Positions 44,146-54,198 are shown, numbered from the stretch's first letter. The stretch: DNA of 64,000 nt from a bacterium (GCA_016124935.1 WGMS01000008.1:1-64000); one strand, 5' to 3'. Notes: a model not told the origin generated them from the letters alone. A program made the numbers and translations.

Positions 44146-46680
44146 TTGAGGAAAATGAACAAGTCAAAATCCATTCAACTGTCCGGTCTCGCCCTTGTGG
44201 CGCTAGTTCTCCTCCTGCTGATTTACGCAAGAACACTTTCGGCACCACCTTTGCTGGATGAAGCCTGGATTCTAACATGGCTCAAAGAGAGCAGCAGCAC
44301 CAGAGACTTGCTTTCGGTCCCCCCTTTACAATGGCAGGGTCCCATCTATAGCGATACATGGAGCTATGTCTCTTCCGGCGTCTTGGCCGCCCTGGCTGGG
44401 CTGACCGGCTATTCCGGCGCACCGATTCGAATATTCAATCTGCTTGTTCATTTTATCAACGTTCTTCTGGTCTTTCTGGTGCTTAGAAAAGCGCTTGTAC
44501 CGGCAAAACTATTGCCTCTGGGCGACAGCGTCCACTGGTTGTCCATGATCATCGCTCTCATTTTCGCAGTATACCCGCTCACCTGCGAAGCGGTTTTCTG
44601 GCTGGGCGGGCTCGCCTATAGCCTGGGGCTAGCTTTTCTGCTCGGAGCTTTCTACCTTTATCTGAGCGCTAGAGAGAAAAAAAGTTGGGTTTTAATAGGT
44701 ACAGGTTGCTTGCTTTATTTGCTGGCACTGTTCTGTGATTCCTCTCTCTGGGCAGCGAGCTTCGCCCTGGTCAGCCTTGAACTGGCGAAAGATTTTCTTG
44801 GAGAAAAGAGAACCAAAAAAATCGATATCTCCCCGGAAAAAATCGACGCGGTCGAGGATATGGAAGATGCAGTAGAGAAGCTGCTGTCGGCGGAGAAAGA
44901 TGGTAAGACTGCATCTACTGAGACCGGCAAAGAATCTGATCAGTCAGTTTTCGACACCCTGCTCCCTGTCCTCCCATTTCTTGCCCTGGGAGCGCTGATA
45001 CCGATAGGGTCTCTTCCTACATACGGCACCGAGACCCTGGCTAAAGATCTGATTATTCAACCGACTGATTGGATAAGCGCAGCAAGATCATTCTGGTTCC
45101 CCGTAAACCAATCTATTCACGAAGGATATAACAAGCTCTACAGTCAGCTTTATATTATCTACGGCATCGGTCTTGCGGCAGTTCCGGTGGCGCTCTGGCG
45201 CAGTCGAGCCTATCGCCAAAATGCGGCTTTCCTCTTAATCTGGCTGTTGATGGCAACTGTGCCGCATCTGCATCAGGCCATATCAAACGATACCATGGTC
45301 GGTGCCAGATGGTTCTATCACGCAGCATTGCCCATCAGCGGACTGGTGACACTCTTTTTCTTCGCCGCGGCATATGCCGCGGAATCCTTTGAAAAAGGCA
45401 AAAGCCCATATGCAAGAATGCCTGTTTGTGCAATTTGCCTGGGTTTGGCTCTTAGCATGACCTTTTTTCACTTCAGTCGCTCGAGCCAGCAGTTGAAAGC
45501 CTTCCTTTCGGCTACAAATGTAACTCAGAAGCTTAGCCAGAGCGTTTTCAACGTATGCAGCAAAGCCAGACAAGATTTCGTCATAGTGAGAAATGTTCCT
45601 TTCTACAGCACCATCTCCGGATTAGCATCGCCTTTCAACCTTGTTCTCATGGACTCTTCCGTGCAACTGATTAGAGCACCGAAACTAGTGGGAGGAAAGA
45701 TAAAAGACCTTCTCAAAGGAGGGAAACTCAAAGACCAGACGATGCACTGGGAGCATGACCTTCTCAGCATCATCCCTGTCGACTTTGGAATAGCCGGGAC
45801 TGTAGATAAGCCCTTCATGGACGCCGCCGAGATCAACCAACGTTTGATTCCTCCGCTTCAATATTGGAAGACTGCAAAATATGATGCAGATGCGAAGCTC
45901 TTCGAGGTTTTCTCCAATTGGAACGCCGGACCGGTGTTGAATGTATCCGCCAATGGCTTCGATCCGCTGGGTCCTGACTTTGTCTACCTAGATGCGATGA
46001 TTGACACGCCCAGAAAGGATGCCGCGGCAGAATTAGAGCTATCCTGGCTTACGACCTGGGGAAAAGAGCTGGAGAGAAGAGACAGATTGACCCAGACCCG
46101 TGCCATTACCAATGATGGCAAGTTTCATCGCTATTACTTCCCTGTGCGTTCAGCGGCCTGGTCCACCAATGGCGTTATACAACAACTATCATTCGGCTTT
46201 CCTAAAGCAGCAAGTGTCAAGGTTCGCGAAATAGGAACGATAGATGCCCCTGGCAGAATGCCCGCATTCAAGCTTTCAGAAGCTGACCCGGTGGTAGAAA
46301 CCAGCACCAAATCTATTCTGGCAGGATGCCTGAACTATCCCACAAACTCAGAATATGGGCTGGCGGTCTTTGCCGGAGCCGACCGAACTCTGAAATTCTC
46401 CTACGACGCCTCATCGGTCAGCGGAGCGGTAAAAGCGACCTGCGAAGTGAGCAAACCGAATCTATTCTTCGAGAATCCGAACGGATATAAATTCTCGAAA
46501 AACAAATTGAAAGTGCTGCACCTGGAGAATCTAAAAGGAGAGATGTCGGTCAAGGTCACAGACCTGAAAGAGCCGGGAATCTACTCTTTTAGAGTATTTG
46601 CGGTGGACGGCAAAGGAAATCCGCTGGCGAACGCCAGCGATGAAATCATCTGCTTGATAGATAATAACGCCACTAAATGA
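44146..46680 (+). CDS. Large polytopic membrane protein with C-terminal beta-rich region
   Basis: About 844 residues. The first roughly 440 contain some ten hydrophobic helices, with LDEAWILTWLKE in the first loop, an acidic pattern seen in GT-C glycosyltransferases. A charged cytoplasmic loop (about 220-265) is Glu/Lys-rich. The final 250 residues look like extracytoplasmic beta domains. I do not recognise the family. The frame is open to an ATG at 44128. I prefer the TTG at 44146 because GGGAG precedes it at the right distance. The UPF0158-like gene begins only about ten bases after its stop. Confidence 0.7.
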   Translation: MRKMNKSKSIQLSGLALVALVLLLLIYARTLSAPPLLDEAWILTWLKESSSTRDLLSVPPLQWQGPIYSDTWSYVSSGVLAALAGLTGYSGAPIRIFNLLVHFINVLLVFLVLRKALVPAKLLPLGDSVHWLSMIIALIFAVYPLTCEAVFWLGGLAYSLGLAFLLGAFYLYLSAREKKSWVLIGTGCLLYLLALFCDSSLWAASFALVSLELAKDFLGEKRTKKIDISPEKIDAVEDMEDAVEKLLSAEKDGKTASTETGKESDQSVFDTLLPVLPFLALGALIPIGSLPTYGTETLAKDLIIQPTDWISAARSFWFPVNQSIHEGYNKLYSQLYIIYGIGLAAVPVALWRSRAYRQNAAFLLIWLLMATVPHLHQAISNDTMVGARWFYHAALPISGLVTLFFFAAAYAAESFEKGKSPYARMPVCAICLGLALSMTFFHFSRSSQQLKAFLSATNVTQKLSQSVFNVCSKARQDFVIVRNVPFYSTISGLASPFNLVLMDSSVQLIRAPKLVGGKIKDLLKGGKLKDQTMHWEHDLLSIIPVDFGIAGTVDKPFMDAAEINQRLIPPLQYWKTAKYDADAKLFEVFSNWNAGPVLNVSANGFDPLGPDFVYLDAMIDTPRKDAAAELELSWLTTWGKELERRDRLTQTRAITNDGKFHRYYFPVRSAAWSTNGVIQQLSFGFPKAASVKVREIGTIDAPGRMPAFKLSEADPVVETSTKSILAGCLNYPTNSEYGLAVFAGADRTLKFSYDASSVSGAVKATCEVSKPNLFFENPNGYKFSKNKLKVLHLENLKGEMSVKVTDLKEPGIYSFRVFAVDGKGNPLANASDEIICLIDNNATK

Positions 46681-46690
46681 GGTGCTGAAA

Positions 46691-47137
46691 GTGTCACAAC
46701 GCAATGTCGAATTCGAAATGGAAAGACTAATATTCGCCTGGCGTGACGATTCTCCCGACAACATCTACTATCTAGACCTCGTCACTGGTGAGATTCAGCT
46801 TGTAAACAGAACCCTAGAAGACGTCAAGGACCTGACCGACGAGATCGAACTGGAGAGGAATCGCTATCTCTATCTGCCCAAACCGGAAAGAGACCAGCTC
46901 AAGAACGACCTCAGAGATTTCATGGACACTATAGATGATCAATCTCTCTTACGAATCCTGGAAATGGCCTTTGAAAGCCCCCATGTCTATTCATCCTTTC
47001 TCAAAATTCTTGACAAGCGTACCGAAGAGAAAGAACGCTTACAAGAATTCATCAACAACCGATCTAGAATGAGAGTTTTACAATGGCTGGAAGCGAATTG
47101 CATAAACACAGATTCCATGAAAACCACCGAGGGCTGA
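46691..47137 (+). CDS. UPF0158-like protein
   Basis: About 148 residues, with an N-terminal FAWRDDSPDNIYYLDLVTGEIQLV beta segment and then helices ending in LQWLEAN. This resembles the UPF0158 family of small cytosolic proteins of unknown function, which share the Y-L-D-x-x-T-G-E motif. The GTG at 46691 is chosen because GAGG (at the TGA of the previous gene) is seven bases upstream; an earlier in-frame GTG at 46682 would not have a ribosome site. Confidence 0.65.
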   Translation: MSQRNVEFEMERLIFAWRDDSPDNIYYLDLVTGEIQLVNRTLEDVKDLTDEIELERNRYLYLPKPERDQLKNDLRDFMDTIDDQSLLRILEMAFESPHVYSSFLKILDKRTEEKERLQEFINNRSRMRVLQWLEANCINTDSMKTTEG

Positions 47138-47259
47138 TAAATCCAATTCCTGCTATTCCAGCCTAAGAAAAGCTAATCTAATTTCTCTTAGTTTTCGGGC
47201 TAATTCATGGAACCTGATCGTCTGCTCTTGCATGGCACAGAAAGAAAGGAATCCAGATT

Positions 47260-47400
47260 ATGCCAATCACAATAACCCTTCTGGTAATGGCAGAGATATT
47301 GCTGCTTTATTTGATCTCCTGCAAAGTCGAACACCGGCGAAGAGCGGTGGCTTGCAAACTGTCCGGCGCTCGAATTCATAAAAGAGCCAGATATAAATAA
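47260..47400 (+). CDS. 46-residue single-pass membrane peptide
   Basis: A short ORF in the 336-base spacer between the UPF0158-like and TPR genes. It starts at ATG 47260 with AAGGA nine bases upstream and ends at TAA 47400. The peptide has one hydrophobic helix (ITITLLVMAEILLLYLISC) and a basic tail (HRRRAVACKLSGARIHKRAR), typical of small inner-membrane proteins. No homology is claimed. The rest of this spacer shows nothing beyond the ribosome-site hairpin at 47454. Confidence 0.5.
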   Translation: MPITITLLVMAEILLLYLISCKVEHRRRAVACKLSGARIHKRARYK

Positions 47401-47453
47401 AGCTAGAGACTTATCAGTAATGGTAATAAACTTTCAGTTCGGGTAAAAATCAA

Positions 47454-47473
47454 ATAAGAAGGGGTCTTCTTAT
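47454..47473 (+). promoter_or_regulatory. Hairpin covering the ribosome binding site of the TPR/zinc-ribbon gene
   Basis: A perfect 8-bp inverted repeat, ATAAGAAG-GGGT-CTTCTTAT, ends directly before the ATG at 47474. The AAGAAGGGG that serves as Shine-Dalgarno is in the 5' arm and loop. When folded, the ribosome site would be partly hidden, so translational control or a DNA operator is possible. Confidence 0.5.
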
Positions 47474-49375
47474 ATGAATAGCACCGAAGAGAGCTGGAAA
47501 GAACACAAGGTAGCTGCGGAACACGCCATGAGCCAGGGACGGCTCGACCTGGCGGAAACCCAGTGGTTGATCGCGCTCAGATTGGCCGAAGACCTGGATA
47601 AGTCGGACAAGCGTTATGCCTTCACCCTGGAAAAACTGGCAGAGTTCTACTTCCAGCGCGGCAAACTCGACAAGGCTCATCTTTACTGCGAACAGGTCCT
47701 CGAAGTCTACTCAGAGATTCTCGGTCCCAATCATATAGACGTTTCATGCATCGCAGGCAACCTGGCCATGATCTGCCATGCCCGCAAAAACTATCGAAAA
47801 GCCGAGAAGTATTATCTGCAAGCCTTAGAAATAAAAAGAGAGCTGCTTGGCAACGACCATCCCGAAGTGACCAAGCTCAGAAGTCATTACGCTGATGTCC
47901 TTCAGCTTACCGACAGGGGAGAAGAAGCGGAAAAATTAAAAGCCGGGGCCACCCTGGTGACGGCCACCGGATGGAAAAAATCCACCGGCAGTTTCGATGT
48001 CTATAATTTCAACAAAAAAGTAGATGCCCGGTACTTTCCAGGCGATCCCCCCGAGCCGGCGGAGACAGTCCGCAAGATCTTCACCACCCTGGACGGCTCT
48101 AATCCGCCACCGGTCATAACCAATCCAAGAAAAGGCAAAGAGAAAGAGAAAAAAGGCTCCGCCGGAGACATCGAAAGCCTGACCTCTATTAAGGCTTTCT
48201 CGCCTGAACCGGTCCAGAAAGTGGAACCGAAACCTGCTGCTGCTGCTGCTGCTGCTGCTCCTGCTCCTACTGCTGCTGCTCCTCCTCGTCCTCCCGTTCC
48301 GGCTTCACCGCCGCCAGCTCCGCCTCCACCCCCGCCCCCTGAGATGAGCAAGGCAGCTCCACCGCCACCGCCTCAACCCAGGGCAAAGTCGGCACCTGAA
48401 TCTATAACGGCTCAGCCTCCCGGACCTGAAACGGCTCCACCTCCTACTCCTGTAGAGATCAAGGTTGCTCCGCCTCGTCGGGGACAACTACCCACCGCGC
48501 CTGGCCAGGTGACCAGACAGAACATGCCGGCCATGCCCCAGGAAAGCTTGACCGCAGATCCGATGGAACAGGTAGCCGCCAGATCCGCTCATGCTCAAGA
48601 GAACCGCATTCTTTCAAAAGAAGAGGCAGAAGAACGCTGGACCACTCTCAAGAACGTCGCCGAGTCGAGTCAGGCCGCCGGCAATCTAAAAGATTGCGAA
48701 GCCTGCTGGCATGAAGCCCTCGAAATCGCAGGCATCTTCGGAGAGAACGACCCGAAACTTTCCTATACTTTAGAAAGCCTGGCCAACGTCAAATTCATGA
48801 TGGAAAAATACCGACCGGCCGAAGGCTATTACAAGCGAGCCTATGAAATCAAATTGAAAGTGCTCGGTCCGATGCATATTGCCATCGCCGGCAGTGCCAA
48901 CAGCATGGCCAGACTTTATTATCATATGTGCGAATACGACCAGTCGGAAAAATTCGCCAAGCAGTGTATCAACATCTATGAAAAAACAATCGGTCCGGAC
49001 AACCCCAACGTAGCTTCCTCCCTACACAACCTGGCCACTCTCTATCATGTCCAGCGAAAGTATAAAGAGGCGGAACCCGCCTACAAGCGCTCTCTGGAGA
49101 TAAAGAAAAAAATCCTCGGTCCGGATCATCCAGAAACAGTGAAGTTGCTCAAGAGCTACGCAGACCTTCTCAGAAGCACGAACCGGGCAGCCGAAGCAGA
49201 CGAACTTTCATCGGTGGCGATAGGTCTTATCTCGGGTACCTGGAAAACTTTCTCTATCAAAGACAGCGCCTCCCTTGCCTCCACCGAGGACCGTTGCGAC
49301 ATCTGCGCCACCAAACTGGATGGCGCTCCAAAGTGCCCCAGTTGCGGATTCGAAGTCTCCATCGGAGTAATCTAG
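47474..49375 (+). CDS. TPR (kinesin-light-chain-like) protein with Pro/Ala linker and C-terminal zinc ribbon
   Basis: The 633 residues contain two TPR blocks (about 5-160 and 370-590) of the 42-residue kinesin-light-chain type, with repeated IKRELLGNDHPEVTKLRSHY and IKKKILGPDHPETVKLLKSY units. They are joined by a linker rich in Ala and Pro runs (48230-48480). The C-terminus is a zinc ribbon (CDICATKL ... CPSCGFE). The two TPR blocks look like a duplication. Probably a cytoplasmic scaffold. The next gene begins 10 bases after its stop. Confidence 0.8.
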   Translation: MNSTEESWKEHKVAAEHAMSQGRLDLAETQWLIALRLAEDLDKSDKRYAFTLEKLAEFYFQRGKLDKAHLYCEQVLEVYSEILGPNHIDVSCIAGNLAMICHARKNYRKAEKYYLQALEIKRELLGNDHPEVTKLRSHYADVLQLTDRGEEAEKLKAGATLVTATGWKKSTGSFDVYNFNKKVDARYFPGDPPEPAETVRKIFTTLDGSNPPPVITNPRKGKEKEKKGSAGDIESLTSIKAFSPEPVQKVEPKPAAAAAAAAPAPTAAAPPRPPVPASPPPAPPPPPPPEMSKAAPPPPPQPRAKSAPESITAQPPGPETAPPPTPVEIKVAPPRRGQLPTAPGQVTRQNMPAMPQESLTADPMEQVAARSAHAQENRILSKEEAEERWTTLKNVAESSQAAGNLKDCEACWHEALEIAGIFGENDPKLSYTLESLANVKFMMEKYRPAEGYYKRAYEIKLKVLGPMHIAIAGSANSMARLYYHMCEYDQSEKFAKQCINIYEKTIGPDNPNVASSLHNLATLYHVQRKYKEAEPAYKRSLEIKKKILGPDHPETVKLLKSYADLLRSTNRAAEADELSSVAIGLISGTWKTFSIKDSASLASTEDRCDICATKLDGAPKCPSCGFEVSIGVI

Positions 49376-49385
49376 AGAACAGTCG

Positions 49386-50402
49386 ATGTCATTTCAACCG
49401 GATGGTTACTACGCCTGGGGTCTATGGTTCGCCCATGATGGAGAGACGCAACATATCTATTATCTGCAGGCATCAAGAGAAGCCTGCGGTCACGATCATC
49501 ATAAGCGCCACAATCTATCCAGTGTAGGCCATGCGGTTATAAAGGACGGCAACTTTGTGGATGTTTCTCGAGAACCGGTCTTCTCTGCCAGCACCGCCGA
49601 TAATGCCTGGGACAATCTCTCTATCTGGACTGGTTCCATAATCGAAGATCCTGAATTGAGCAGCTACCTGATGTTCTACACTGCTCGTCGGCGCGAAGAC
49701 GAGCCTCTTGAGACTCCCAGCGAATACCAGCGCCCCCAGAACATCGGACTGGCCTATTCAGAGGATCTGCTCCACTGGCAGCGCCATCCTCTATCGATAG
49801 ACAAGCCCATAATAACCAATCCGGGTAAAGACAACGCCATGGGCTTTGACGGAGTAGCCTGGAGAGATCCTTATTTGATCAAAATCGGGGACTGGTACTA
49901 TTGTCTTCTGGCGGCAAGGTTGGTACCGAATCGAGTGCATAATATAGATGCCTGGGACCAGGGTGGCGCGGTGGTGTGGCTCCGTTCCAAAGACTTATAC
50001 AACTGGACCGATGCCACCCCGGAAATACTGGTTGCTTCAAGACACTTCTATGAGATGGAAGTCCCCCAGCTCATTCCAAGACGGAAAAACGGGGAGCTTC
50101 GCTATCTTCTTCTGTTTTGCTGCCAGCGCAAAGGATGCTCGAAAGAGAGAATGAAGGAGTTGCCGGATGAAGAGAATCTCAATGGGACTTATATGATGGT
50201 ATCCGATGCGATGCCGCCCGATTCGACAGAGATGCCAAGCTTCAGCCAACCGGCACGACTGGTGGCACCGTCACTGTATGCAGGCAAGGTCATTGATCCC
50301 GAAGCTGCCGAGCTTCTGATCTACGGCTTCGACATCGGCACAGACGAAAAAGACCGGTGCGATGGAATCATAAACAGAAACCTGACAATTCCACTGTATT
50401 AG
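49386..50402 (+). CDS. Five-bladed beta-propeller glycosidase-like protein (GH32/68/43 type)
   Basis: The 338 residues show the pattern of clan GH-J/GH-F beta-propellers: an early Asp (PDGYYAWGLWF), WDNLSIWTGSII, WRDPYLIKIGDWYY (the R-D-P motif) and YEMEVPQLIP (the Glu region, EVP in place of the E-C-P of GH32). Such enzymes cleave or transfer fructosyl or arabinosyl units. There is no signal peptide, so it would act in the cytoplasm. It starts 10 bases after the TPR/zinc-ribbon gene. The substrate cannot be told. Confidence 0.6.
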   Translation: MSFQPDGYYAWGLWFAHDGETQHIYYLQASREACGHDHHKRHNLSSVGHAVIKDGNFVDVSREPVFSASTADNAWDNLSIWTGSIIEDPELSSYLMFYTARRREDEPLETPSEYQRPQNIGLAYSEDLLHWQRHPLSIDKPIITNPGKDNAMGFDGVAWRDPYLIKIGDWYYCLLAARLVPNRVHNIDAWDQGGAVVWLRSKDLYNWTDATPEILVASRHFYEMEVPQLIPRRKNGELRYLLLFCCQRKGCSKERMKELPDEENLNGTYMMVSDAMPPDSTEMPSFSQPARLVAPSLYAGKVIDPEAAELLIYGFDIGTDEKDRCDGIINRNLTIPLY

Positions 50403-50442
50403 AACGCTTAAAATTACAGTTTGAAGAATAGACTAACCGGCA

Positions 50443-53400
50443 TCAAGCATTCTCAGTATCTTTGCCAAGAAGCTGCTTGACTATGGGATCATCGTCTCTG
50501 CCCATACCATGCAGAATCTGAGCCCGCTTCATGAGCGGATTGCTTATGCTGTAAGTCAGTGAGGTAAGACCTTTAGCAAGTGCGGAATCACCTTCCATCG
50601 GACCACCGACTCGATTATTCTCCTGCACATTGACTATGGTGGCGACCACCTGACCGGCTGCGGCATTAACCTGAGAAGTCTGTAGAGACAACATTCCGGC
50701 AAGAGCCGTGTCTCCGGCTTGAATAGCGATTCCCTGGGCGGCGCTAATAGCCGCGTATGCTCCGGCGATCTCGCCTAGGGAACTCATCACTACTGAGACA
50801 TTACCGGTCGCCACGGCAGCCGCGACTTTAGATGCCACGGCGGCAGCAAGACCTGATGCCGTTTGAGCCTCAGACTCGGCCCTGGCTTCAAGAGCCATCT
50901 GCTCCGGAGAGCTATAACCATAGGGGGAATACCCAGACGAACTCCATCCTGCATCAGCATTAAAGCTTCCGGTAGCCGAATCGAATATACTACTGCCAAA
51001 GGCGTCGGTGATAGAGCCGTCGTTGTGGTAAACATCTCCATTATCATTGGTAACGGTGAAATTCAAGGTTTTATTGAAATCTGCGGATCCGTAGGCAACC
51101 TGACCGTTTTGGAAACTAAATGTGTCAGTTATATTTCCATTTGCGTCTCGGTCGACTCTGTTGCCGGTGGCAAGGTCAATATCTGCATTGAATTTAACGG
51201 AACCGTCACCGTCATTGACGGTTTGAGTTGCTTTACCGGTGTTAAAGTCAGTCTGGTTTGTAATTCTGCTTCCTGCAGTCGGATCATCCGCAGACTGGGG
51301 ACGAGTATCAATAGACTCGGATCTAATGACTCCTGGAGCAACTATCGATACTCTACCATCGACCAATCCTGCGGCATTAAGTGACTCGATGTCTCCATTT
51401 GCTTGAACACGAAATATCTCTTGATTCGTTTTTGGATCGATGAAGACTGTAGAATCTCCGACAGTCCTCATCTGAAGACCTGCCTCTTCGATAGAGATTC
51501 TTTCGCCTTCTTTTCCATCATTATCGAGAAGAACTAAAGTATTTGTCCTGGGATCATAGACAGCTCCTCTATCTGTAGAATTAGGGCTGGCATCTGCTTC
51601 TGCTTCAGATCTGACTCCGCCCTCAAGAGATGCCGATGGAGAGACTTCTCCTTGTTCAGCAGCCCCAGGTCGTCTCTCGCCATGAGGATTACCCTGTCGT
51701 CGGCGCATCCTATCATGCAGTTCTCTTGAAAAAACTCTGAATCGACCATCAAGGTCTCTACCGGCGGCGAAATCGCCATTCCTTCGAAAACTTCCATCTT
51801 CTGTCTCGACTGAAGCACGATCGGGAATTTTATCACCAAACAAAGAATGAAATGTGGCATTCTGACCTTTCAGTCGAATAGATACGGCATCTCCGCTCCT
51901 TACTTCAGTCCGATCAGCAAAAACAGCCTTGGAGAAATTGTCTCCTTCTTTAATGACCACGCCATCGTTAAATGCAGTTTTGGAGCGCTCTATTTTACCG
52001 TCAGGTCCTCTATGAGCCTCCATGTAGAAAGAATTCTCCGGATTATTTTCATCTATGTATGAGAGGGTGATCTCACCTGTCTGGGTATTTTCAATTCTTG
52101 TTATTCCAGTCCTGGGATCATGTTGACCAATTTGATGCTTCTCCTCATTCTTGCTGTTTTCTATTCCATCACCGGTCAGACCTTTATCTATCAGAACATT
52201 TGGGTCAAAACTGGGATGACTACCATCTTTCAACGTAAGCCTGGAGAACCTGCCTTCAAGAGCACCTTTGGCTTGATCAGCAGTTAGGTTTTCAGAATTC
52301 TCTAGCTTGCCATTCTTCAGTCTATTTTCCTGAGAGTCTGGCGCAGGCTTGCCTTCAAACATGGCATAACTGAACTTTTCACCATCTTTTGAGATAACAC
52401 TATCCGAGAATATAGCTCTCGCGTTTATCAATTTACCATCAGCATCTCGCTGAGCTTCCATTACAAAAGAATTCTTCGGATTATTGTCATCCTGATAGGA
52501 AAGTGTCACCTCGCCAGTCTTCTCATTATAAATTCGTTTCAATCCCGTTTCTGTATCATACTGAGCAATTTGCGCGCCATCTCGTTTCTGAATGATGTCA
52601 GGGCCCTGCAATCCCTGGGAAGCCACTTTCATCATATCGAAACTTGCTTGAGTACCATCCTGCAATGTCACCTGGGAGAGGCGTTCTGAAAGTACCGAGC
52701 GTGCTTCATCACTAGAGACATCCTTTCCATTTTTCTCCAGGGCGGAAGTCTCAAGCGCCGTCGCCTTTTCATCAGAAAACTTGTAAGCTTTGTCATATAT
52801 AAAATCATTCAAATCCATGTTCGACAAATCGAAATTAGGATCAGCTTTGCATGTCAGGTCTTTTAATGCGAACTCTTTGAAGTCCTCACCGAAAAAAGGA
52901 TCACTCATCAAATAGGAAGTATCGTCCCAGTCGAAATTATCGAAACTAAAATCAGAGAACGAAAATTTAGTATCTGTTCCGGTATACAACCAATCAGATA
53001 TGTTGAATGTATCGGAAAAGGAGAATGCTCCATCAGTTCCAGTTGGCTTCACATTGGTCTCGAACCGAGAAGCCTCGGCTTTCCAGGCAGCCTGTCCTGC
53101 GGCATCACCCCGGGCAAATTCTTGAACTTTGCCATCAACACCGACCTGAATGACCCTACCGTCCGAGTTCAGGATAGTAGTACCCTTGTCTGATTTGACC
53201 ATCTGGGTTCCATCGGTCAAAATAGCACGCTGCCCATCGGCACCACCTATAATGAAAGCGTCACCGGGGATTTTTGTCTCGACTTTACCATCCTTGTCTA
53301 CACTAACAAGCTCGGTACCATCTTTCTGTTGAATACTAATTGCGTTGGTCGCACTTACAGCAGAGTGATTCATGACCTTAGCACCAGCACCGAATTCTTC

Positions 53401-54198
53401 TGATTTAGCCTCAAAAGCTTCCTTGGCTTCCTTGCCTTCTATTACCTGGCCATAAAACCCGGTCTTGGCCATATAGTACTGCTCACCCTGGCGAATATAG
53501 ACTGTTCCATCCTCAGCCTTTATTACTTCGGTGGTACCACCATCCTTATCTTGAATCAGACTTCTAGTTCCTGCACCGTCGATTGTTTCGGTCTTAGCTG
53601 TATCAGGGAGATCAAGTTTTATATTTGCCGACCACTGATTCTGGATGATGTCCGCATCATCAAAATCAAGCAGAACCTTTCCGTCATGCATGATTTTCAA
53701 ATCGTCGTATTTCTTCGTCTCCCCTTCGGCCAAACGGGACTTTCCGGTAAGCTCAAAAGCTTTGACTCCATCAATTACCTTCTCGGTGGGCTCCGCTTTC
53801 GTTTCAGGAGCAGCAAGGTTCGAAAAGGAATCCAGATTTACTGAACTCAAAATAGTCTTATTAGGATCGAATTTGATCTGACTCTCGGCCGCAGCCTTGT
53901 TGGCCTCAGGAGAGGTCAAATTAGCTTCAACAGACAGTTTCTCCCTTGTACTCTGAGCGGTCTCCGAAGTAGCCTCAGCACCATCGTTTACCTTGTTTGT
54001 CTCGGCGACATCCTGACTGCCGGCATCCGAACTGTTCTGCGCCGCGGTGCCAGAGACCTCTTGCTGCATCTTGTCGTTGGCGCCCTGCTCAGCTTCCTTT
54101 ACTTCATTCTTGGGCGCCTCGGCAGGCTTGCCCGCAGCGGAATCAGATGCATTAGCATCAGCTTCTTTCGGTTTTTCTTGAACTTGGTCAGCAGCCAC
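50443..54198 (-). CDS. 1251-residue repeat protein with disordered N-terminus
   Basis: The first 110 residues are a charged, Ala/Glu/Lys-rich disordered stretch. The middle is rich in Asp/Gly/Asn beta motifs. Two tandem units of about 125 residues (roughly 52350-52760 and 51910-52335) share LTLKDGS..SFD, TGEITLSYIDENNPENSFYMEA and a D-G-K-x-x-x-x-x-A-x-F-x-D segment. The C-terminal 160 residues are Ala-rich and helical. There is no signal peptide or membrane helix, so it is either cytosolic or exported by another route. The start is GTG with AAGGGG upstream. Function unknown; the repeats recall RHS/YD-type or contact-dependent proteins only loosely. Confidence 0.7.
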   Translation of the reverse strand: MAADQVQEKPKEADANASDSAAGKPAEAPKNEVKEAEQGANDKMQQEVSGTAAQNSSDAGSQDVAETNKVNDGAEATSETAQSTREKLSVEANLTSPEANKAAAESQIKFDPNKTILSSVNLDSFSNLAAPETKAEPTEKVIDGVKAFELTGKSRLAEGETKKYDDLKIMHDGKVLLDFDDADIIQNQWSANIKLDLPDTAKTETIDGAGTRSLIQDKDGGTTEVIKAEDGTVYIRQGEQYYMAKTGFYGQVIEGKEAKEAFEAKSEEFGAGAKVMNHSAVSATNAISIQQKDGTELVSVDKDGKVETKIPGDAFIIGGADGQRAILTDGTQMVKSDKGTTILNSDGRVIQVGVDGKVQEFARGDAAGQAAWKAEASRFETNVKPTGTDGAFSFSDTFNISDWLYTGTDTKFSFSDFSFDNFDWDDTSYLMSDPFFGEDFKEFALKDLTCKADPNFDLSNMDLNDFIYDKAYKFSDEKATALETSALEKNGKDVSSDEARSVLSERLSQVTLQDGTQASFDMMKVASQGLQGPDIIQKRDGAQIAQYDTETGLKRIYNEKTGEVTLSYQDDNNPKNSFVMEAQRDADGKLINARAIFSDSVISKDGEKFSYAMFEGKPAPDSQENRLKNGKLENSENLTADQAKGALEGRFSRLTLKDGSHPSFDPNVLIDKGLTGDGIENSKNEEKHQIGQHDPRTGITRIENTQTGEITLSYIDENNPENSFYMEAHRGPDGKIERSKTAFNDGVVIKEGDNFSKAVFADRTEVRSGDAVSIRLKGQNATFHSLFGDKIPDRASVETEDGSFRRNGDFAAGRDLDGRFRVFSRELHDRMRRRQGNPHGERRPGAAEQGEVSPSASLEGGVRSEAEADASPNSTDRGAVYDPRTNTLVLLDNDGKEGERISIEEAGLQMRTVGDSTVFIDPKTNQEIFRVQANGDIESLNAAGLVDGRVSIVAPGVIRSESIDTRPQSADDPTAGSRITNQTDFNTGKATQTVNDGDGSVKFNADIDLATGNRVDRDANGNITDTFSFQNGQVAYGSADFNKTLNFTVTNDNGDVYHNDGSITDAFGSSIFDSATGSFNADAGWSSSGYSPYGYSSPEQMALEARAESEAQTASGLAAAVASKVAAAVATGNVSVVMSSLGEIAGAYAAISAAQGIAIQAGDTALAGMLSLQTSQVNAAAGQVVATIVNVQENNRVGGPMEGDSALAKGLTSLTYSISNPLMKRAQILHGMGRDDDPIVKQLLGKDTENA

